Notes under the pieces: model-generated
Told to the model about the DNA's origin: nothing
Database searches by the model: none
Seen by the model: only the letters and a program-made list of their open reading frames with translations
Source of the DNA: Pseudomonas fulva 12-X
GTDB lineage: Bacteria > Pseudomonadota > Gammaproteobacteria > Pseudomonadales > Pseudomonadaceae
NCBI RefSeq assembly: GCF_000213805.1
Contig: NC_015556.1
Location: 434,001-498,000 of the forward strand
Reading direction: 5' to 3'
DNA: 64,000 bases
Shown here: positions 45,159 to 58,733 of the stretch, piece after piece
Numbering within the stretch: position 1 is the stretch's first letter
Layout: each line of letters begins with the position of its first letter
Translations under genes and position numbers: made by a program

Positions 45159-45200
45159 CGTCACATTGTTCTTTGTGACGTCTATCTCGCTATGTACAAT
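45159..45200 (+). promoter_or_regulatory. gltB promoter with inverted repeat
   Basis: TTGTGA (45173-45178), a 16-base spacer and TACAAT (45195-45200) make a credible sigma-70 promoter about 80 bases before gltB. An inverted repeat CGTCACA-N8-TGTGACG (45159-45180) covers the -35, a plausible regulator site. The half-sites point the opposite way from a Crp/Vfr site. Confidence 0.55.
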
Positions 45201-45289
45201 GCCCTCCGTTTGCCTGCGCAACGCGGCGTCTAGACCTGCGCGCAGATTAGAGAAAACGCCTGAGAAAGGCTGTCTGGTGAGAGTCCCCT

Positions 45290-49738
<4,449 letters not shown>

Positions 49739-49826
49739 GCAGCTTCAAGCGGCGCGCCCGACCAAAGGGCCGCCGCTCAACGTGATTGTCTCGCAGCATC
49801 GGGCATATCCCCGGCGCTGCTGCTAA

Positions 49827-51257
<1,431 letters not shown>

Positions 51258-51271
51258 ATCCTTCGCGTCGT

Positions 51272-51304
51272 GACGGAGCCGGCCTAGTGCCGGCTTCGTC
51301 GTTT
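51272..51304 (+). terminator. Terminator after gltD
   Basis: A 12-bp stem with one G-T pair (GACGGAGCCGGC at 51272-51283, loop CTAGT, GCCGGCTTCGTC at 51289-51300) followed by GTTTC, 14 bases after the gltD stop. Confidence 0.75.
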
Positions 51305-51455
51305 CTGGCGCCTCGCTGACCTGGGACAATGCGCCGTGCGACCACTTGCCTCATCCTCCCGCACCTGCGGCACGGCGTCCCACTCCGTGCCTTTTAAAGC
51401 CTGCTCTGCGACAATGTGCGCACTTTTTGCTCACCGCTTCTGCCCGGGAATACCC

Positions 51456-52523
51456 ATGACTGCCCTGAAGAACGACCGCTTCCTTCGCGCCCTGCTCAAG
51501 CAGCCCGTCGACGTCACGCCGGTGTGGATGATGCGCCAGGCCGGTCGTTACCTGCCCGAATACCGCGCCAGCCGCGCCAAGGCCGGGGACTTCATGAGCC
51601 TGATGATGAACCCCGAGTTCGCCTGCGAAGTCACCCTGCAGCCGCTGGATCGCTACCCGCAGCTCGATGCCGCGATCCTCTTCTCCGACATCCTCACCAT
51701 TCCCCATGCCATGGGCCAGGGCTTGTATTTCGAGACCGGCGAAGGCCCGCGTTTTAGGAAGGTGATCAGCAGCGCTGCCGATATCGATGCGCTGCCGATT
51801 CCCGATCCGGAACAGGACCTGGGTTACGTGATGGACGCGGTGCGCACCATCAAGTCGGCCCTCAACGGCCGTGTTCCGCTGATCGGCTTTTCCGGCAGCC
51901 CATGGACGCTGGCGACCTATATGGTCGAAGGCGGCTCGTCGAAGGACTTCCGCAAGATCAAGGCGATGCTCTACGACCAGCCCGAGGCCATGCACGCGCT
52001 GCTCGACAAGCTGGCGCAGTCGGTGACCGCCTACCTCAACGGGCAGATTCGCGCGGGTGCCCAGGCCGTGCAGATCTTCGATACCTGGGGCGGCAACCTG
52101 TCGTCAGCCGCCTATCAGACCTTCTCCCTGGCTTACATGCAGAAGATCGTCGACGGCCTGATCCGCGAGCAGGATGGCCGCAAGATTCCGGTGATCCTGT
52201 TCACCAAGAATGGCGGCCTGTGGCTGGAGTCCATGGCCGCCACCGGCGCCGACGCGCTGGGCCTGGACTGGAGCTGCGACATCGGCGAGGCGCGCCGCCG
52301 CGTCGGCAATCAGGTGGCCCTGCAGGGCAACATGGACCCGACCGTGCTGTACGCCAAGCCGGCAGCGATCCGTGCTGAAGTGGCGCGCATTCTCGAAAGC
52401 TATGGCAGTGGCAGTGGCCATGTCTTCAACCTGGGCCATGGCATTACCCCGGAGGTCGACCCCGCACACGCTGGCGCCTTCCTGGAGGCCGTTCACGAAC
52501 TCTCGGCCCAGTACCACGGCTGA
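51456..52523 (+). CDS. hemE: Uroporphyrinogen decarboxylase
   Basis: A 355-residue cofactor-free enzyme converting uroporphyrinogen III to coproporphyrinogen III. The signature [16 protein letters not shown] is near the N-terminus (about 23-38), the catalytic Asp is in [16 protein letters not shown], and [32 protein letters not shown] and [14 protein letters not shown] follow. The ATG at 51456 has GGGAA upstream and gives the usual length; the long upstream frame is not coding. It is the third haem gene location in the window, separate from hemCDXY. It converges on the DUF2141 gene with a 6-base gap. Confidence 0.96.
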   Translation: MTALKNDRFLRALLKQPVDVTPVWMMRQAGRYLPEYRASRAKAGDFMSLMMNPEFACEVTLQPLDRYPQLDAAILFSDILTIPHAMGQGLYFETGEGPRFRKVISSAADIDALPIPDPEQDLGYVMDAVRTIKSALNGRVPLIGFSGSPWTLATYMVEGGSSKDFRKIKAMLYDQPEAMHALLDKLAQSVTAYLNGQIRAGAQAVQIFDTWGGNLSSAAYQTFSLAYMQKIVDGLIREQDGRKIPVILFTKNGGLWLESMAATGADALGLDWSCDIGEARRRVGNQVALQGNMDPTVLYAKPAAIRAEVARILESYGSGSGHVFNLGHGITPEVDPAHAGAFLEAVHELSAQYHG

Positions 52524-52529
52524 TCGCAG

Positions 52530-52982
52530 TCAGTTCGCCTGAGGCTTGCCGCGAGGCGAGTGCAGGCGGATATCGATCAGCGTGTCGTCTTCGCCGTGCT
52601 CGAACTGCGCCGCCTTGGGCGCAGGCTTGCCCTTGAGCAAGGTCGGATTGGTGGAGAAGCCGACGGGCTCCAGCGGAATGCCGCGGGGGCTGAGGTCGAG
52701 CCGGCCATTGCCGTTGCTGTCCTGATACAGCTGCAGGGCGAAGCGCCCGGGCGGCACATCCTTGACGATCAGCTGCTCGCCGCTGCCCTGCTGCATGCGC
52801 AGCAGCGGCTCCCAGCCTGGCTGGTCGGCGGCGACCAGCCCCAGGTACAGCGGCGCGTCGCTCTGGTTGTCCTGAACCCGAACCAGTAGATCGCCCGCCT
52901 GAGCCGGCAGGGTGTCAAACAGGAGAACCACTGCACAGGCCGCGCAGCCTTTGGTTACGATTTGAAGAAGTCTCTGTGGCAT
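52530..52982 (-). CDS. Exported DUF2141-domain protein
   Basis: A 150-residue secreted or periplasmic protein with a signal peptide (residues 1-29, ending TLPAQA) and a single DUF2141 domain: a transthyretin-like beta-sandwich including VKDVPPGRFALQLYQDSNGNGRLDLSPRGIPLEPVGFS. The D-x-N-x-N-x-xLD segment could bind calcium. Function is unknown. Its start codon is only 33 bases from the divergent flavodoxin-like gene, and the two promoters must overlap each other's coding starts. Whether it belongs to the lipid cluster or to the core genome is unclear. Confidence 0.78.
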   Translation of the reverse strand: MPQRLLQIVTKGCAACAVVLLFDTLPAQAGDLLVRVQDNQSDAPLYLGLVAADQPGWEPLLRMQQGSGEQLIVKDVPPGRFALQLYQDSNGNGRLDLSPRGIPLEPVGFSTNPTLLKGKPAPKAAQFEHGEDDTLIDIRLHSPRGKPQAN

Positions 52983-52985
52983 AAT
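52977..52985 (+). promoter_or_regulatory. Candidate extended -10 promoter for the flavodoxin-like gene
   Basis: TGGCATAAT (52977-52985) is an extended -10 element that would start transcription about 25 bases before the ATG at 53016. It overlaps the start codon of the divergent DUF2141 gene. A poor -35 (TTACGA, 52955-52960) lies 19 bases upstream. Confidence 0.4.
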
Positions 52986-53015
52986 CCGCCCATTTTGCAG
53001 GGATTCGCTTTAAAA

Positions 53016-53933
53016 ATGCGTCAGGTTCTCGTCGTTCACTTTTCACAGACTGGCCAATTGAACCGCCTGGTGCAATCGGTCTGTGCGCCCTTGCAGGCGA
53101 GCGACGGCCTGCAGGTCGACTTCCTGGCCCTGCAACCGGCCCAGCCGTTTCCCTTTCCGTGGCCCTTTCTCGGCTTTTTCCGGATCTTCCCGGAAACCGT
53201 GCTGATGAAACCGCAGCCGCTGCTGCCCCTGGCCGTCGACCCCGACAAGCGGTACGACCTGATCATTCTCGCCTATCAGGTATGGTTCCTGTCGCCCTCG
53301 TTGCCCTGTACCAGTTTTCTCGCATCCCCCGAGGCCGCGCGGCTGCTCAAGGGTACGCCGGTGGTGACCCTGATCGGCTGCCGCAACATGTGGCTAATGG
53401 CCCAGGAAAAGGTCAAGGCGCGCCTGCAGGGGCTGGGTGCGAAACTGGTCGACAACGTGGTGCTGACCGATGCCTGCGGCACGGCAGCCAGCTTTCTGGC
53501 CACGCCGCTGTGGATGTTCACCGGCCGGCAGAAACCCTATAGCTGGGTGCCGCGTGCCGGCATCGACGAGAGCGAACTGGCCGCCGCCAGCCGTTTTGGC
53601 GAGGCCATCGCGCGACGCCTGCAGGCGGACGAGCAGCCCATCGAGCAGCCGATGCTCCGCGGCCTGGGCGCGGTGAAAGTGGACGAGAAGCTGATCGCCA
53701 GCGAGAAGGTCGGCAATCGCAGCTTTACCCTGTGGAGCCGCCTGCTATCAGCGCTCGGGCCCCAGCAGAGCCGACGCCGTGGTGCCGGGCTGGTGGTCTA
53801 CATCGTTTTCCTGATCTGCCTGATCATCACCGTGGTGCCGATCACCGCAGTGCTGAAGAAGCTGCTGGCGCCGCTCTCCAAGGCGCGCATCCAGCGTGAA
53901 AAGGCCTATTTCGCCGGGCCTTCCGGCGAGTGA
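53016..53933 (+). CDS. Flavodoxin-fold protein, dialkylresorcinol condensing enzyme-like
   Basis: A 305-residue protein. The N-terminus MRQVLVVHFSQTGQLNRLVQSV has the flavodoxin phosphate-binding loop (SQTGQL), and IILAYQVWFLSPSLPCTSFL is the second flavin-contact region; VVTLIGCRNMWLMAQ follows. A membrane helix near the C-terminus (about 250-275, GLVVYIVFLICLIITVVPITAVL) with a basic tail anchors it in the inner membrane. I recognise it as the family commonly named DarA-like 'dialkylresorcinol condensing enzyme'; how that activity relates to the flavodoxin fold is not obvious. It is followed after 20 bases by a KAS III-like gene, the same pairing as darA-darB. Its ribosome-binding site (AGGGA, 13 bases away) is weak. 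Confidence 0.72.
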   Translation: MRQVLVVHFSQTGQLNRLVQSVCAPLQASDGLQVDFLALQPAQPFPFPWPFLGFFRIFPETVLMKPQPLLPLAVDPDKRYDLIILAYQVWFLSPSLPCTSFLASPEAARLLKGTPVVTLIGCRNMWLMAQEKVKARLQGLGAKLVDNVVLTDACGTAASFLATPLWMFTGRQKPYSWVPRAGIDESELAAASRFGEAIARRLQADEQPIEQPMLRGLGAVKVDEKLIASEKVGNRSFTLWSRLLSALGPQQSRRRGAGLVVYIVFLICLIITVVPITAVLKKLLAPLSKARIQREKAYFAGPSGE

Positions 53934-53953
53934 CACGGGCCGAGGACAAGTTC

Positions 53954-55111
53954 ATGGCTACACCCGTATTCATCAACCGCATCAGCACCTGCCTGCCCCA
54001 TGCGCCTGTGGGCAACGAGCAGATGGAAGCGCGCCTCGGCATGGTCGGCGACAAGCCGTCACGGGCGCGCAGGCTGATCCTGCGCCGCAACGGCATCCAG
54101 CAGCGCCACTACGTCATCGACCCGCGCACCGGCGAGCCGAGCATGAACAACGCTCAGCTCAGCGCCGAGGCGATTCGCGGCCTGGCCGGCGATGGCTTCG
54201 AGCTGAATGACCTCGAATGCCTGGTGGCCAGCACCTCGTCGCCCGACCAGGTGATGCCCGGCCACGCGGTTATGGTGCACGGCGAGCTGGGCAACCCGCC
54301 CTGCGAGGTGGCGACCACCGCCGGCATCTGCGTGTGCGGGATGACCGCCCTGAAATACGCCTGGATGAGCGTGGCCAGCGGGCAGAGCGGCAACGCCGTG
54401 GCCTGCGGCTCGGAAGTGGCCTCGGCGATGATGCAGGCGCGCAACTTCAACGCCGAGTACGAGAGCCGCGTCGACGAGCTGGAGAAGCACCCGGAAATCG
54501 CCTTCGAGAAGGACTTCCTGCGCTGGATGCTCTCCGACGGCGCCGGCGCCGTGCTGCTGCAGGATCGCCCCAATTCAAACGGCCTGAGCCTGCGCATCGA
54601 TTGGCTGGACATCCTGTCCTTCGCCGATCAGATGCCGGCCTGCATGTACGCCGGCGCGGAGATGGAAGAGGGCGCCCTGCGCGGCTGGACTAGCTATGAC
54701 GCCGAGCAGCGCGCGCAACGCTCGGTGATGGCGGTCAAGCAGGACGTCAAACTGCTCAACGACAACATCGTGCGCCTCACCGTGGTCGAGGCGCTGCGGC
54801 GCATCATGGCGCGCCGCGAGCTGCGCGTGGCGGACATCGACTGGTTCCTGCCCCATTACTCGTCCGATTTCTTCCGCGAGCGCCTGGCGGCTGGTCTGGC
54901 CGAGGTCGACCTGCCGATTCCCATGACGCGCTGGTTCACCAATCTGACGAGCAAGGGCAACACCGGCGCGGCGTCGATCTTCATCATCCTCGACGAACTG
55001 TTCAATGGCGGGCACCTGCGCAGCGGCCAGAAACTGCTCTGCTACGTGCCGGAAAGCGGGCGTTTCTCCAGTGCATTCATGCACCTGACGGTGGTCGGCG
55101 ATGAAGCTTGA
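53954..55111 (+). CDS. KAS III-like beta-ketoacyl synthase (DarB/FabH-like)
   Basis: A 385-residue thiolase-fold condensing enzyme. It carries a FabH-type triad: Cys126 (AGICVCGMTALKYAW, a second Cys at 128), His301 (DIDWFLPHYSSDFF, in place of the usual HQAN) and Asn336 (SKGNTGAAS). The N-terminal LEC LVASTSSPDQVMPG region is typical of KAS III. It probably condenses or transfers an acyl chain in the pathway rather than starting general fatty-acid synthesis. The ATG at 53954 has GAGGAC upstream; a GTG at 53930 is less likely. It overlaps the next gene by 11 bases. Confidence 0.82.
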   Translation: MATPVFINRISTCLPHAPVGNEQMEARLGMVGDKPSRARRLILRRNGIQQRHYVIDPRTGEPSMNNAQLSAEAIRGLAGDGFELNDLECLVASTSSPDQVMPGHAVMVHGELGNPPCEVATTAGICVCGMTALKYAWMSVASGQSGNAVACGSEVASAMMQARNFNAEYESRVDELEKHPEIAFEKDFLRWMLSDGAGAVLLQDRPNSNGLSLRIDWLDILSFADQMPACMYAGAEMEEGALRGWTSYDAEQRAQRSVMAVKQDVKLLNDNIVRLTVVEALRRIMARRELRVADIDWFLPHYSSDFFRERLAAGLAEVDLPIPMTRWFTNLTSKGNTGAASIFIILDELFNGGHLRSGQKLLCYVPESGRFSSAFMHLTVVGDEA

Positions 55112-55508
55112 CGAGGTTCCTCAGGATCCGGATTCCGCCTACGGCGGGCACAGCAAGCTGCTCTATGCCGTTGACGACAAGGGCCAGTACCAGGGCGCGC
55201 CGAGCGCCGGTTGGGAGCCGGAGTCCTATTCCACCCAGCTGGCCGTCGCCGAGCTGCAGGCCCAGGAAGCCGAAGCCCACGCCGCCTGGCAGCGCGGCGA
55301 AGCATCGCCGCTCGAGTGCCTGATGTACCGCTACCGCATGGACCTGCCGGCCCTGGCGCAGATCGCCGGGCTCTGGCAGTGGCGCGTGCGCCGGCACTTT
55401 CGCCCGGAAATCTACCGGCGCTTGAGCGATTCGCTGCTGGGCCGCTACGCCGAGGCCTTTGGCTTGAGCGTCGAAGAACTGCGTCGCTACCAGAAGGAAC
55501 AGCCATGA
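55101..55508 (+). CDS. Small HTH-like protein of unknown function in the lipid cluster
   Basis: A 135-residue soluble protein I do not recognise. The N-terminal 45 residues are acidic and polar (DEVPQDPDSAYGGHSKLLYAVDD...); the C-terminal part (about 72-133), ECLMYRYRMDLPALAQ then IAGLWQWRVRRHFRPEIYRR and LLGRYAEAFGLSVEELRRYQ, has the spacing of an Xre-like helix-turn-helix plus a capping repeat. It could be a regulator or a protein-protein adaptor. It overlaps KAS III by 11 bases at its start, and its stop overlaps the BtrH-like start (ATGA), so it is co-translated with both and probably required in fixed ratio. Confidence 0.6.
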   Translation: MKLDEVPQDPDSAYGGHSKLLYAVDDKGQYQGAPSAGWEPESYSTQLAVAELQAQEAEAHAAWQRGEASPLECLMYRYRMDLPALAQIAGLWQWRVRRHFRPEIYRRLSDSLLGRYAEAFGLSVEELRRYQKEQP

Positions 55509-56506
55509 GCGCGTTCGAGCACCGCCAGAGCGCCCACTGCGAAAGTGGCGTGATGGCCAGCCTGCTGACCCAGGCCGGTCTGCCGATGAGCGAGCCGATG
55601 GCCTTCGGCCTGGCCTCGGGCCTGGCATTCGCCTACCTGCCGATCGTCAAACTCGGCGGCATGCCGCTGATCGCCTACCGCATGCCGCCGCGGCACCTGA
55701 TCAAGACCCTGAGCAAACGCCTGGGCGTGCGCCTGACCAGCCGCACCTTCAACAACCCGGAGCAGGGCCGTCAGGCCCTAGACGAAGCGTTGGATGGCGG
55801 CCGTCTGGTCGGCCTGCAGAGCTCGGTGTTCTGGCTGCCGTACTTCCCGCCGGAGATGCGCTTTCACTTCAACGCCCACAACCTGCTGGCCTATGGTCGC
55901 GAGGGCGACGACTACCTGCTCAGCGACCCGGTGTTCGAAGCGCCAGTGCTCTGCGCCGCCGCGGACCTGCAGAAAGCGCGCTTCGCCAAAGGCGCCCTGG
56001 CGGCCAAGGGGCTGATGTATTACCTGGACGATGTGCCGCCTGAGCAGGACTGGCACAAGCTGATCCGCCAGAGCGTGCTGTCCACCTCGCGCATTCTCGA
56101 TGGCCTGCCGCTGCCGTGGATCGGCATTCGCGGTATTCGCCACCTAGCCAACTGCGTGGAGAAACTCGACCCGGCCCAGGCCAAGTACAACCGCCTGTAC
56201 CTCACCCATATCGTGCGCATGCAGGAAGAGATCGGCACCGGCGGCGCCGGCTTTCGCTTCATGTATGCGAGCTTTCTGCAGGAGGCTGGCGAGAAGATCG
56301 GCGACGCCACCTTGCGCGAAGCCTCGACGCGCCTGACCGCCGTGGGCGACGACTGGCGCCAGTTCGCCTCGGCCTGCGTGCGCGCTAGCCGCAGCAAGGG
56401 CGAGGCGCCGGACTTCCGGCCGATTGCCGAGATGCTGCGGGGGATTGCTGGGCAGGAGCGGGTGTTGATGAAGGAGTTGGGGGCTTGGGCCAAGCGTAAG
56501 GGCTGA
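55505..56506 (+). CDS. BtrH-like acyltransferase (BtrH_N/DUF4872)
   Basis: A 333-residue protein with a papain-like BtrH N-terminal domain: Cys12 in SAHCESGVMASLL, His125 (with His121) in HFNAHNLLAYG, and Asp141 in LLSDPVFE, matching the family's Cys-His-Asp arrangement. The C-terminal half (about 190-330, including HKLIRQSVLSTSRILDG and GTGGAGFRFMYASFLQEAGE) corresponds to the associated DUF4872 region. BtrH of butirosin synthesis moves an acyl group from a carrier protein to an amine. Here it may offload the product of the nearby ACP. The start overlaps the previous stop by four bases; a REPIN-like spacer follows. Confidence 0.78.
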   Translation: MSAFEHRQSAHCESGVMASLLTQAGLPMSEPMAFGLASGLAFAYLPIVKLGGMPLIAYRMPPRHLIKTLSKRLGVRLTSRTFNNPEQGRQALDEALDGGRLVGLQSSVFWLPYFPPEMRFHFNAHNLLAYGREGDDYLLSDPVFEAPVLCAAADLQKARFAKGALAAKGLMYYLDDVPPEQDWHKLIRQSVLSTSRILDGLPLPWIGIRGIRHLANCVEKLDPAQAKYNRLYLTHIVRMQEEIGTGGAGFRFMYASFLQEAGEKIGDATLREASTRLTAVGDDWRQFASACVRASRSKGEAPDFRPIAEMLRGIAGQERVLMKELGAWAKRKG

Positions 56507-56539
56507 CGCTCAGCTGTCTGAGCGCGCTAATCCGAAGAT

Positions 56540-56690
56540 TTTTCGCGGGCATGGCCCGCTCCCACAGGGGTTGGCTCAGCATGTAAGGTTGGATGACGCT
56601 CTTTTCATCCACCGTTGTGATCGTGTGGCGGTGCACGAGAGAAGGGTCGTCCACCCCCCAACTTGTGGGAGCGGGCCTTGCCCGCGATAG
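56540..56690. repeat. REPIN-like pair of inverted REP sequences
   Basis: Two Pseudomonas-type REP elements face each other in the 309-base gap between the two converging blocks. One (about 56540-56570) has the core GCGGGC-ATG-GCCCGC followed by TCCCACAGG; the other (about 56664-56690) has TGTGGGA-GCGGGC-CTT-GCCCGC. The spacer between them is about 90 bases. This is the layout of REPINs mobilised by RAYT transposases; no RAYT gene is in the window. Confidence 0.75.
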
Positions 56691-56732
56691 TTCGCGCCCA
56701 TAGCGCGCTCCCGCTGGGTTACAGCTGCAGCC

Positions 56733-56783
56733 CGTAGGATGGGTGAAACCCATCAATTGCCGATGGGTTGCACCCATCCTACG
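56733..56783. repeat. 51-base imperfect palindrome
   Basis: The left arm CGTAGGATGGGTG-A-AACCCATC (56733-56754) pairs with GATGGGTT-G-CACCCATCCTACG (56762-56783) around a 7-base centre (AATTGCC), with a single A/G mismatch. The CGTAGGATGGG ends are typical of a small dispersed repeat found in pseudomonads. With the REP pair it fills the convergent junction and may terminate both transcripts. Confidence 0.65.
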
Positions 56784-56815
56784 AGTGGCTGCTCCGACCA
56801 CAAAACAGTCACTAT

Positions 56816-57367
56816 TTAAAGCTGCAATTCCAGCACATCGATCCCCGCCGTCAGCCCGGCAAAATCCGCTGCCTGGCTTAGCCCTTCGATCACTACCGCC
56901 TGGGCCTCGAACTCGTCGTCTTCATCGATCATCACCAGCAGCGCCTGGCCGATCAGGCCGTCGGCTAGGTCGAGGTTGGCCAGGGCCTGCAGGTGTTTCC
57001 ATACATTGGGGCCGGCGCCGATGAACAGGTTCGGGCCTTCCAGGCCCAGTTGCGCGGCGACGTGGAAGCCGGCGGCGTTGCTGACGCTGTTGACGAATTC
57101 GAAGGGCTTGGGCTGCAGCTGGTGCACGCACACGCTGTCGAGCAGCGAGCCCATGGTGGCCCGTGCCGGATGGCGGGATGCCAGGTACAGGCCGCAGTCG
57201 CGGCGGATCTTGGCCTTGAGCGGCGCGGTGCACAGCAGCGCCTGGAGGATCAGCCGGTCGATGCGCCGCGGCGTGGTCGGCAGCCAGTTGATCAGCGCGG
57301 CTTTGATGTCCTTGTCGGTGTCCTGTGCGTCGCCGCTTACGCTGCAGGCTGCGATGGTCGAACTCAT
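56816..57367 (-). CDS. Beta-ketoacyl synthase chain-length-factor-like protein, short
   Basis: A 183-residue ketosynthase-like protein. FVNSVSNAAGFHVAAQLGLEGPNLFIGAGPNVWKHLQALANLDLADG (about 90-136) aligns with the N-terminal active-site region of KAS I/II enzymes, but the position of the catalytic cysteine (normally in a ACSSS-type motif) is occupied by the GAGPN segment. No condensing chemistry is therefore expected. It covers only half of a KS fold and resembles the chain-length-factor subunits of aryl-polyene clusters, which are short. It overlaps the upstream KS gene by four bases (ATGA) and is the last gene of the operon. Confidence 0.72.
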   Translation of the reverse strand: MSSTIAACSVSGDAQDTDKDIKAALINWLPTTPRRIDRLILQALLCTAPLKAKIRRDCGLYLASRHPARATMGSLLDSVCVHQLQPKPFEFVNSVSNAAGFHVAAQLGLEGPNLFIGAGPNVWKHLQALANLDLADGLIGQALLVMIDEDDEFEAQAVVIEGLSQAADFAGLTAGIDVLELQL

Positions 57368-58470
57368 GGTGCGTCTCCCGCGCCGCGTTGCAGCACCAGG
57401 CTGGCGTTGTTGCCGCCGAAGCCGAAGTAGTTGGCCAGCAGCAGGCTGCTTTCGCTGATCGCCAGCGGTTCGCCCGGCAGTGGCAGCAGGGCGTCCCTGG
57501 CGTAATCGCAGGCAGGCAGGTGAGCGAGGTTTTCCACCAGCAGCAGGGTTTCGGTCAGGCCGCAGGCGCCCAGGGTGTGGCCGAGCCAGGGCTTGAGCAC
57601 ACAGAGCGGCGGCAGCGCGTCGCCGAACAGCAGGCGCACGCCGTTGCTTTCGGCGCGGTCGTTGGCGCCAGTGGCGGTGCCATGGGGTTTGACCAGGCCG
57701 ATCTGCCCGGCATCCACCCCGGCGCTGCGCAGGGCTTGGCGCATCACCCACTCGATATGGCTACCGTCTTCGCGGGTATTGGTCAGGCTGCTGGTGTCGC
57801 AGGCGCTGAAACCGCCGAGCAGGCGTGCCAGCGGCGCCGGGCCGGGCTCCAGGGCCAGCAGGGTGGCCGCGTAGGCTTCGCCCAGCACCAGGCCATCGCG
57901 TTGCGGATGAAAGGGCCGGTACTCGCCGCTCGGCGAAACCAGGCCTAAAGCGCCAAAGCCCTGCTGGGCGATGGCGCTGGGCGTTTCGAAGGCCAGCACC
58001 AGTACCCGCCGATAGAGCCCGGCGCCGAGCATCCGGGCGCCGTAGAGCAGGCCGTTGGCGGCGCTGGTGCAGGCGGTGTTGAGGGTGAAGGCATCATTGA
58101 AGCCCCAGAGCTGGCGCAGGCGGTCAGCGATCAGGTCGAGGGAGGTCGAATGATCCGGGTGAAAGCCGCCATTTCGGGCGGCCTGCGCTTCCAGCTCGTC
58201 GATATCCAGGCTGGTGCTGGCGACGATCAGCAGGCAGTCGTCCAGCGTTCCGGGCGCGTCGCCCAGGGTTTCGCGGATCAGCCGGTCGAAATGCTCGCCC
58301 AGGGCTTCGTTGCTGGCCACGACCAGATACGGCCGTGGCTCTTGCAGCTCGTGCAGCATCACGGTTTCAGCAATTGGCCGCACGCCGCTACGCAGGGCGG
58401 CGTTGGCGGCGGGCAGGTCGGCGCCGAGGGCGCTGTGCAGGGCGCCGCGCTGCAGGTAAACAGGCGTCAC
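57364..58470 (-). CDS. Beta-ketoacyl-ACP synthase (KAS I/II-type)
   Basis: A 368-residue condensing enzyme with a complete Cys-His-His set: Cys134 in LNTACTSAANGL, His263 in KPHGTATGAND and His298 in WLGHTLGACG. The C-terminal LLANYFGFGGNNASLVL is the usual KS ending. It is shorter than housekeeping FabB/FabF (about 405-415). The N-terminus starts at a GTG at 58470 overlapping the ACP stop (GTGA), and its stop overlaps the CLF-like gene. Together with that protein it probably forms a KS-CLF heterodimer extending an ACP-bound chain. Confidence 0.85.
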   Translation of the reverse strand: MTPVYLQRGALHSALGADLPAANAALRSGVRPIAETVMLHELQEPRPYLVVASNEALGEHFDRLIRETLGDAPGTLDDCLLIVASTSLDIDELEAQAARNGGFHPDHSTSLDLIADRLRQLWGFNDAFTLNTACTSAANGLLYGARMLGAGLYRRVLVLAFETPSAIAQQGFGALGLVSPSGEYRPFHPQRDGLVLGEAYAATLLALEPGPAPLARLLGGFSACDTSSLTNTREDGSHIEWVMRQALRSAGVDAGQIGLVKPHGTATGANDRAESNGVRLLFGDALPPLCVLKPWLGHTLGACGLTETLLLVENLAHLPACDYARDALLPLPGEPLAISESSLLLANYFGFGGNNASLVLQRGAGDAP

Positions 58471-58733
58471 GCCTGTTGCCTGATGAAGGCCGCGATACTG
58501 GCGATGCTGTTGAGAATCCGTCGGCCATCCTGGGCGCCTTCGATGCGCACCCCGTAGTGCTGCTGCAGCGCCAGGGAGACCTGCAGGGCGTCGAGGCTGT
58601 CCATCTGAATGCGGCTCTGCTGGCCGAACAGCGGTTCGTCGTCGGTGATGCTCTGCCAGTCGATGTCGTCTTCCTTGTCGCACTCGCGAATCAGCAATTG
58701 CTTGAGCTTTTCTTCTAGTAGTGTGTGGTCCAT
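58467..58733 (-). CDS. Acyl carrier protein (dedicated)
   Basis: An 88-residue acyl carrier protein. The phosphopantetheine-attachment serine is Ser46 in IQMDSLDALQVSLAL (DSL motif). Flanking helices are acidic (LLEEKLKQLLIRECDKEDDI) and the C-terminus ILNSIASIAAFIRQQA matches helix IV. It is distinct from housekeeping AcpP, which is normally next to fabF and fabD. The ATG at 58731-58733 lies inside the end of the permease gene (19-base overlap) and its stop overlaps the KS start. No phosphopantetheinyl transferase is in the window. Confidence 0.88.
   Translation of the reverse strand: MDHTLLEEKLKQLLIRECDKEDDIDWQSITDDEPLFGQQSRIQMDSLDALQVSLALQQHYGVRIEGAQDGRRILNSIASIAAFIRQQA

Noticed and set aside
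45159..45180. A Vfr/Crp site before gltB
   Set aside because: The TGTGA and TCACA half-sites are in reverse order relative to a Crp-type operator.
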